Assembly: GCA_036927565.1 (NCBI GenBank)
Contig: JAYESD010000009.1
Location: forward strand, 27,185,601 to 27,249,600
DNA: 64,000 nucleotides
Source: Tuctoria greenei
Taxonomy: Eukaryota; Streptophyta; Magnoliopsida; Poales; Poaceae
Reading direction: 5' to 3'
Part shown: positions 57,256 to 64,000 of the stretch, piece after piece
How positions within the stretch are numbered: the stretch's first letter is position 1
How the letters are laid out: every line of letters begins with the position of its first letter
Position numbers and translations under genes: made by a program
The notes under the pieces: generated by a model
The model's input: only the letters and a program-made list of their open reading frames with translations
Told to the model about the DNA's origin: nothing
Database searches by the model: none

Positions 57256-57272
57256 TTTTATTGAATTTGAGG

Positions 57273-57692
57273 ATGTCGAATGAAGGCTCATCGTTAATGA
57301 AGTCATTGATCCGAAGAGAGAATTTTCATTACGGTATACATTCATCTTACTTGTTTATGTGCAATGCAGAAGTAATGTATTTGTTTGGACTATCAATGTA
57401 TAATAAATTATGATTTGCAAACCCTTGAAACTGCAGGAACTGTGGTTAACACTAGCATTTGCCATCCAATTGAGTTTGATTTCTACCTCTACAGCCATGC
57501 TGGAATCGAGGTACCTATGCGATAATTGGTGTTCCTCTCACGAGTTTTTGATATAAGGCTATAAAAGCATAAATGGAATGTAAATTGTTTTTTTTAGGGG
57601 ACAAGCACACCAGCTCAGTACCATGTCCTTTACCATGAGAACAACTTCTCTGCTGATGCCTTGCAGATGCTCACCAACTGTATGTGCTACAA
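57273..57692 (+). pseudogene. AGO-like: Captured Argonaute PIWI-domain fragment (AGO1/AGO5/AGO10 type) with a foreign first exon
   Basis: Two exons are clear. 57437-57510 encodes VVNTSICHPIEFDFYLYSHA. 57598-57692 encodes GTSTPAQYHVLYHENNF and then SADALQMLTNCMCY. Both have canonical AG and GT borders, and the exon join matches that of plant AGO genes. The fragment lies between the second catalytic Asp and the catalytic His of the PIWI domain and contains neither. An upstream open stretch (57273-57333; ATG, 20 codons, MSNEGSSLMKSLIRRENFHY) ends at GGTATAC in the phase needed to join the first AGO exon, giving a possible chimera. A weak trace of the next AGO exon may lie at 57783-57800. Confidence 0.85.
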
Positions 57693-57861
57693 GTAAGCTC
57701 TATTCTCCATTCACTAACAGTTCTTGTGTTTATTACAGTTGTATACCAATTTATTCTTGTGTTATTACAGTTGAATTTTAGGATGTCTCAGTCGGAGCAT
57801 TAGAGGCTATGAAGGCTCATCGTCAATGAAATCATTGATCGGGAGAATTTTCATTACGGTA
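57282..57861. repeat. Direct repeat flanking the Argonaute fragment
   Basis: A ~51-55 bp segment (GAAGGCTCATCG ... TTTTCATTACGGTA) occurs at 57282-57336 and 57811-57861 on the same strand, bracketing the AGO exons. Confidence 0.8.
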
Positions 57862-58124
57862 ATAAAGGATTAGATGATGACAGTTATGATGTTTGTAATT
57901 AGGTACATTGTAATCAGGATGAACAGTCTTTGTTTTGTAATCAATATACTTGGTAACCAGGATTGACACTTTGGTAATATTTGATTGGTCATTATAATTT
58001 AACATGTGATACTTTTGGCTATACATATGTTCATAAACAGTATGTTGCTGACATTGGTAATACGGCTGCCAAATCCTGGCTAGCTCCTAATAGTAGTGCC
58101 TGTAAACAATCCATGACGAGCTGT

Positions 58125-58500
58125 AGCAGAGAGCGTCTCGGATAACCTACATAAAGGAGATAAGCTTCTATAAAGCCCGTCTCACATAAGTTAATGAATC
58201 TGCAACGCGCTACATAATAGAGTGTCTCGGATAGTCAATATATTTGTGACGTGCTTTGTAAGGCCTGTCACACTTGTAAGCTGGTGGGCGACGCGCGCCA
58301 GTGACGTCTCCAGTGACACCGTAAAGATCGTCTATTATGACAAAAAGAAAGGAGACACACTTCTTTTGAGCGTGTCTCGCACCTAGTTCGATCGGCGACA
58401 CGCCTTGAGTCCCATCTCTGATGCCAACGTAATGCGAGATGCAACGACGGAGACGCATAGTTTGTTCGTCTCCCTTCTTCGTTCGGGCCCATCTCGTATA
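58125..58500. repeat. Right subterminal repeat zone of the CACTA element
   Basis: Repeated GTCTCGG/GCGTGTCTCGC/GAGACGC motifs in both orientations, for example near 58132, 58172, 58224, 58292, 58354, 58371 and 58451, mirroring the left zone. Confidence 0.7.
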
Positions 58501-58521
58501 AGCCTTTCTTACGTAGTGTCG

Positions 58522-59159
58522 ATTAACCTCTAATCGAGGCATGTCCATGCACTTTAATTCCAAACACATCGAGAGGTCTCAGAGGAGTTTCTCTCTAATA
58601 AGAGAGGGGCATATTCCATCTTGACTTGACGCACCCAGCGACTTGCTACAGTTATACTCAAAAGCTACTTTTATAACTACCCAATTACAGAGTAGCTTTT
58701 GGCATCCCCAATGTGTGGCTTACACAATCCGGGACTCTTTGCCAATCTCAGGTCGAAGGAGCAAGTATGTGTGTTATTTCGAGACCACTGATAACACTAT
58801 GTATTCGTGGTGTCTCATAGTTGGTCAAATCCAGCCTCGTGTTCCTAACACGTGCCTACATTGTTGGTATAATATCTCATGTTGTTATGATCTCTGAAAC
58901 ATGATCACCCACCCAACATATGCACCAGCCTATCTCTACATTACAGTTCCACATGATGGATATAAGTTGAGGATCACATTTAGCACAATGTCATTTTATA
59001 TCGTGTAGTTTCACTAACAAATCATGTATTCATCAATACAAAAATGACAATGTCATGGAACATATCACTAAACATGCACGTCACTAATGTGACATGATGT
59101 CATCATCCTATGACTACCAATAAGGTACACATCATCAAAAGCTCACAATCACACAAATC
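58522..59159 (-). other. Copia 3' untranslated region, part right of the CACTA insertion
   Basis: Non-coding sequence between the end of copia pol and the CACTA insertion. No further feature is recognised. Confidence 0.5.
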
Positions 59160-60740
59160 AATCCAACATCTCATGCCCATTGATTTTGTGTGTGCTTCAT
59201 GTTTTTCTTGTGGAAGTGGCTTGGTCAATGGATGTGCTATGTTTAGGTCGGTGTGCACTTTGCATATCTTCATATCACCTCAATCGATGATATCTCGAAT
59301 TAGGTGATAGCGCCAAGTATGTGTTTAGACTTTTGGTGTAATCTCGGCTCCTTTGCATGCGAGATTGCACCACTATTATCACAATAGAGGTCAATCAGAC
59401 TGGAGCAACTACGAACCACGCCTAATTCAGAAACAGTTTTTTTGATCCATACAACTTCCTCTGCAGCTTCTGAGGCTGCAATGTATTGGGCTTTTGTTGT
59501 CGAGTCTATGACCGTTTCTTGCTTAGAACTCTTCCATCTCACCACCCCACCGTTGAGGCAGAAGACATACCCCGACTGTGATTTGCTATCATCTTTGTCG
59601 GTTTGGAAACTATAGCATCTGTGTAACCATCTACAATGAGCTCTTCTGAACCTCAATATACTAGGAGCATATCCTTAGTTCTTAGTAAGTAATTAATGAT
59701 ATTCTTAACTGCTACCCAATGACCATCACCTTCGTTTGATTAGTACTTGCTCGTAGCACTTAGAGCATATAAGACATCTGGGCGTGTACACAACATGGCA
59801 TACATGATAGGTCCAATAGCCGAAGCGTATGAGATTGTACTCATCCTTTGTTGCTCATCCGGTTTTATGGCACACTGATCCTTGCTTAAGGATATGCCTT
59901 GCAACATAGGTATGAATCCTTTCATGGAGTCATTCATGTTGAACCTATTCAACACATTGTTAATGTACATACTTTGGCTTAATCCAATTGAATGTTTAGA
60001 TCTATCTCTATAGATCTTTATGCCCAGAATGTAGGATGCCTCTCCAAGGTCATTCATAGAGAAACTTTTTCTCAGCGAAGCCTTTACATCCTCCATAAAT
60101 GAGATATCATTACCGATCAGTAGTATGTCATCCACATACAAGATAGAAATATGAGTGCGCTCCCAACTAGCCTTCTTGTACACACAAGGCTCTTCTACAT
60201 TTTTCGAGAGGCTAAATGATTTAACTACCTCATCAAAATGAAGATTCCAACTTTGAGATGCTTGTTTTAGCTCGTATATAGACTTCCTAAGTCTACGTAC
60301 TTTTCTAGCATTTTTTTGGTCAACAAAATCTTCAGGTTGTGTCATGTACACTTCCTCACTTAGGTTTCCGTTAAGAAAAGTTGTTTTGACGCTCATTTGC
60401 CATGTTTCAAAATCATAGTACACGACAATTGCTACAAGGATCTGAATAGACTTCAACATTGCGACGGGCGAAAATGTTTCATCATAATGAACATCTTGAA
60501 TTTGATAGAAACCTTATGCTACAAGTCGTGCTTTATAGATGTGAACCTTTCCAGCAACGTCTATCTTTTTCTTGAAAATTCATTTCACTCAATTGGTCTC
60601 ACACCATTGGGTGGATCAATCAGGTTCCAAACCTAATTTTGTTTCATGGATTCCAATTCAGATCGCTTGGCCTCAAGCCATCTCTCTAATTCAGGTCCCA
60701 TCATTGCCTCCGTATAAGTGCTCGTCTAATTATTATCCAA
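59160..60740 (-). pseudogene. Copia reverse transcriptase and RNase H
   Basis: The minus strand encodes the RT start (WLEAKRSELESM, DVHYDETFSPVAMLKSI), then TTFLNGNLSEEVYMTQPEDF, SIYELKQASQSWNLHFDE, SILYVDDILLIGNDI (YVDD intact) and LGIKIYRDRSKHSIGLSQS. RNase H has SKSQSGYVFCLNGGVVRWKS and IDLYCDNSGAI. The C terminus resembles HPLTKPLPQEKHEAHTKSMG, ending near 59160. Stops lie near 59740, 59656-59700, 59300 and 60460-60640. It is inactive. Confidence 0.85.
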
Positions 60741-62170
60741 CAACAATATGCCACGTTGTCCTGTAGTAAGTAATGTGTACTTCACTATTGGACGATGAGG
60801 TTGTATTGATCTTCGTGGTTGAGGTTTATCATTTTGATCAGTGACCATCACTGACTCATCATGTTGTGCCTCCTCAAGGAATATTGGAACATCTTCATGT
60901 GCTTCTCAAACTTCTTCGAGTTGGCACCGTGCTCCAACTAACTTCTTTCAAGAGAAACTCTTTCTCAAGGAACACCGCTTTTCGAGCAAAAGACACTTTG
61001 TTCTCTTGTCGGTTATAAAAATAGTGTCCTTTGGTTACCCTTGGATACCCCACAAAGACACACTTATCAGATCTGGGCTCAAGCTTAATTGGTGTCAAAC
61101 ACTTAACCTAAGAATTGCAACCCCAAATCTTTAAGAACGACAAACTAGGACGCTTTCCAGTCCATATCTCGTATGGCGTTCTCTTCATAGATTTAGATGG
61201 AACACGATTTAGTGTGAACACAACCGTATCTACTGCATAACCCCAAAAGTACAATGGAAGATTTGCATGACTTATCATCGACGTTACCATGTCCAACAGA
61301 GTTCAGTTTCTCCATTCAGACAAACCATTCCACTACGGCGTTCCTGGTGGAGTAAGAACAATTCCACAACTTTTCAGATGATCGCTAAACTCATGGCTTA
61401 AATATTCTCCACCACGATCAGATCGCATGAATTTAATTGTCTTGCCAGTGTGATTTTGCACTTCATTTTGGAATTCTTTGAACCTTACAAAAGACTCCGC
61501 TTTATTTCTTGTTAAATAGATATAACCATATCTACTTAAATTATCAGTGAAGGTAATGAAGTACTGATAACCAACTCTTGCTGCTGAATTCATTGGACCA
61601 CTTACATCAATATGTATTAGTCCCAATAACTCACCCTCTCTCTCATTTTGTCCAACAAAGGGAGCCTTAGTCATTTTACCAACAAGGCATGACTTGCATG
61701 TCTCAATTGATTCATAATCAAAAGAATCGAGAAAACCATCTTTGTGGAGTTTCTCTATGTGTTTATTTCCTATATGGCCTAAACGACAATGCCACATGTA
61801 TGTAGGATTTGAGTCATCAGCGCACATTCTCTTAGCATTCACATTATTGATATTAGAACTCTCCGGATCAAGAACATAAAGCCTGTTCACAACGGGGCAA
61901 CGACTAAAATACATCCCATTCATAAAAAATAAATAATATTTTTCTTTATTAAGAAATCATAGCCCTCTTCTTCCAAACATAAAGAAGAAATAATGTTCTT
62001 ATTGAGTGCAGAAATACAATAATAATTAATTAATTCTGGCACCAATCCAGAGAGTAATATGAGTTGCTAAACACCGACAGCCAATGCAGCAACCTTTGTT
62101 CCATTTCCAACGTGTATGTCCATCAAGTCTCTTGCGAACTATCTAATTCTTTTCAGCTCCTGTAATGATT
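60741..62170 (-). pseudogene. Copia protease and integrase
   Basis: From high to low coordinates: protease remnant (AFDSGVMIHTC, about 62185-62150), pre-integrase module MWHCRLGHIGNKHIEKLH, CKSCLVGKMTKAPF, then the core LIHIDVSGPMNSAARVGYQY, FITFTDNLSRYGYIYL and MRSDRGGEYLSHEF. PGTP is followed by a TAG and WNGLSE. The D, D and E positions are present. Further parts (FWGYAVDTVVFTLNRVPSKS, KCVFVGYPRVTKGHYFYNR) continue in broken frames. Confidence 0.82.
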
Positions 62171-63050
62171 TGCAAGTGTGAATCATAACACCACTATCAA
62201 ATGCCCATGCTTCATTAGAACATGTTGCAAGATTAATTTCAATAATGTTAATACCTTGTGCAGAGGTCCCACCTCTCTTTTTCTTGAATTCTTTCAAGTA
62301 CTTCTCACAATTCCTCGACCAATGTCCACTAGCATTGCAATGCCAATAGACATCGTAATAAAGGGGCCAACCTTTTTCTTGGCCTTAGACACTTGTCTGG
62401 AAGTCTTACTTTCGGTGGTCTTAGCCTTGGCTTGTGCTTACGCTTTTTATCCTTCTGTACCATCATCACATGAATAGGAGCCTTCCTAAGACTCACCTAT
62501 GTTGTCTTTAGCATCCCATGCAGTTCATTTAGTGTTTTTTCAGACCATTCATGTGATAGTTCAGTGTGAAATGCTTGAAACTAACCGACAAAGACTGCAG
62601 TATCACATCATCGACAAGCTCCTTGTTGAGTGGAAAATCCAGTCTCTGCAAGCTCTCAATGTAACCAATCATTTTAATTATATGAGGACTAACTAGAGCG
62701 CCTTTAGAGCTTGCAACCAAACATGGCCTTCGAGGTGTTAAACCTATTGACCCCCGCTTGGTTCTCAAACATGCCACGCAATCCCACGATCATATCGTAT
62801 GGATTGGTGCTCTCATATTGCTTCTGTAGCTCAGAGTTCATGCAAGAAAACATCAGACATTGCACATCCACTGCATCATCAGTATGCTTTGCATAAGCAC
62901 GATATACATTGGAGTTATGCTCAACATCTTGAGGCTCATCAGGGTAAGGCGTATCGAGATCATACTCTTTCTTTTCTTGTCTAAGAACAATCTTCCATTT
63001 AGCTTTTATTTATCTAGGATTGGTCGCAGATTGAAATTCAAGAAGCTCGA
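62171..63050 (-). pseudogene. Copia gag
   Basis: The capsid segment (62529-62777) includes LVSPHIIKMIGYIESLQRL and VDDVILQSLSVSFKHFTLNY. A zinc knuckle at about 62300-62350 reads YWHCNASGHWSRNC, with Tyr in place of the first Cys. Upstream parts at 62780-63000 are broken by stops. Confidence 0.75.
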
Positions 63051-64000
63051 CATTTTCTAAAACAACAAATATATGCAATAGTTAGCACTACTTTCATTAA
63101 AATTTTTTTAAGGAAAAACCCATTTGTTTTGCTAACGTCCCTCCGGTGTTGCATAGTGGGACGAGGTCCAATTTTTTCTATGAAACTAGTGAGCTTTGGC
63201 ATCACCGCTAGCATCATAGCGAACAAGGTAGGGAACCATTGTCTATCGCATCCTATGCAACTCTCGTTTGTTGGGTGACATTCGTTGTCCCGGCATCCAA
63301 CTTTTATGCCCCAGAGGCCAAGTCCGACTTGATAGATCCATCAAGCAAACCAATACAATGCTGTGGTGTCCAACACCACCCTATAGACCATGGTAGAAAA
63401 TGACACCCTGCTTTGGCAGGTCCATCATCAAGTAACATAACCCAATAGGTGCATCTATTGGAAGGGCATCAAAAACATAAATTTTCGCGAGGGATTTTTC
63501 ACATTCATCACAGGCAGTGCATAAATATGAATATTGCAAATAATCAAATAATTATTGTGACAGCATGGACTTTCTTCGTCCAACAGAAATCCGCACATGA
63601 AGACATCCACAATGTAGGCGTCTACTTCTTATACGTCACTGCTCATTTGTCTGGTGGTAGTTGTGCTGTCTCGCGCTCATCAATTAAAATAACATTAATT
63701 AAAATAAATAAAATTATATCACGTGGGCACTCCACAGACCAGCACACATGACGAATACAATATGCGAACAACCTCAACCCAGTTGTAATTAACTTGTATC
63801 ACTCAGGACACATAAATAATTACACCATCTCACATGATTTTAAGGCCATACTATCACATCCTTTGCAAAAACAACTTAGATGTTTCTACGGATGCATGTA
63901 ACACATATTTTCAAAAAACACGCATTTAGCCCCGTCAGCCGGTGATGGATAGAACATACTACTCACATGGACAGGGAGCTATGGGATGCTCCCCGGTGGA
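63051..64000 (-). other. Probable copia leader, to the window edge
   Basis: No supported gene. Position suggests the 5' untranslated region of the copia element on the minus strand. I found no primer-binding site (minus-strand TGGTATCAGAGC) and no copy of the candidate LTR, so the 5' LTR is outside the window or a further insertion is present. Confidence 0.4.

Larger units (their letters stand above)
53939..58518. mobile_element. Non-autonomous CACTA (En/Spm) transposon carrying captured host gene pieces
   Basis: The left end CACTATGTAAGAAACCC and the reverse complement of the right end, CACTACGTAAGAAAGGC, form the terminal inverted repeats. A 3-bp duplication TCG flanks the element (53936-53938, 58519-58521), as expected for CACTA elements. 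It is 4580 bp. Subterminal zones are packed with a GAGACGCGY-type motif in both orientations. I see no TNPA or TNPD/transposase sequence. Cargo on the plus strand: a UBC9/SCE1-like gene copy (55398-56205) and an Argonaute PIWI fragment (57273-57692). On the minus strand: a 72-residue ORF (54599-54817). Confidence 0.92.
53136..64000 (-). mobile_element. Copia-type LTR retrotransposon, decayed, extending past the right window edge
   Basis: Minus-strand domains in copia order (gag, protease, integrase, RT, RNase H) run from about 63000 down to 59160. A long untranslated region, a purine-rich tract (GCAAGTAGGAGAT) and a candidate 3' LTR (53136-53588) follow. The CACTA element at 53939-58518 lies in the untranslated region. 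The 5' LTR was not seen and is presumed beyond 64000. Integrase and RT motifs resemble the Tork/Angela/TAR group; this finer placement is tentative. Confidence 0.8.

Noticed and set aside
63051..64000. 5' LTR of the copia element inside the window
   Set aside because: No minus-strand initiator-Met PBS and no copy of the 53136-53588 candidate LTR were found here.
1..64000. tRNA, rRNA or other structural RNA genes
   Set aside because: None recognised on either strand. The only tRNA-like matches are the short primer-binding sites of the retroelements.

Overview
This window is nuclear DNA from a grass (Poaceae). I cannot name the species from sequence alone. The evidence is nested plant-type LTR retrotransposons (a Tat lineage with an antisense ORF, a chromodomain Ty3/gypsy lineage and a copia lineage), Tourist-like MITEs, a gene-capturing CACTA transposon and one intronless, GC-rich R2R3-MYB gene of the MYB44/73/77 type. 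Nothing looks prokaryotic or organellar.

Layout. (1) 1-12898: a decayed Tat-lineage Ty3/gypsy element on the minus strand ('Tat-1'), cut by the left window edge and carrying a 2.8 kb solo LTR of another family at 4525-7366 (TSD GGGAG). (2) 12899-14533 and 27822-28813: one old, unclassified, repeat-like sequence, split by (3) 14534-27821, a complete but dead Tat element on the minus strand ('Tat-2', TSD GATGC). Both Tat elements have gag, protease, RT, RNase H, a second archaeal-type RNase H and integrase on the minus strand. They also carry a long coiled-coil antisense ORF on the plus strand, and a minisatellite of about 71 bp lies where pol and the antisense ORF converge. (4) 28814-33927: the only clear host gene, MYB (30108-31064, minus), with small MITEs upstream. 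(5) 33928-52373: a chromodomain Ty3/gypsy element on the minus strand ('Chr-1', TSD CAAGT). Its 3' LTR is split by a younger relative ('Chr-2', 35108-42971, plus strand, TSD ATAAC) that kept gag but lost about 3 kb of pol. (6) 53136-64000+: a decayed copia element on the minus strand. Its 3' untranslated region holds a 4.58 kb CACTA transposon (53939-58518, TSD TCG).

Most notable content. The CACTA element encodes no recognisable transposase, but it carries captured host sequences with introns retained. One is a nearly complete five-exon SUMO-conjugating enzyme (UBC9/SCE1) copy with one nonsense codon. Another is an Argonaute PIWI fragment that could splice in frame to an unrelated first exon. 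A third is a short unrecognised ORF. Separately, the Chr LTRs show two alternative U3 regions. One has about 14 copies of a 12-bp dyad (CGGACTWGTCCG) just upstream of the TATA box. The other is an A/T block followed by a GC-rich block. This suggests promoter replacement between related elements.

Timing inferred from nesting and LTR similarity: Tat-1, Tat-2, Chr-1 and the copia element are old. The Chr-1 LTRs differ by several percent by eye. Chr-2 is recent, with about 15 substitutions over 2.99 kb by eye. Every large boundary except the left edge of Tat-1 and the right edge of the copia element was fixed from LTR or TIR ends plus target-site duplications read directly in the sequence.
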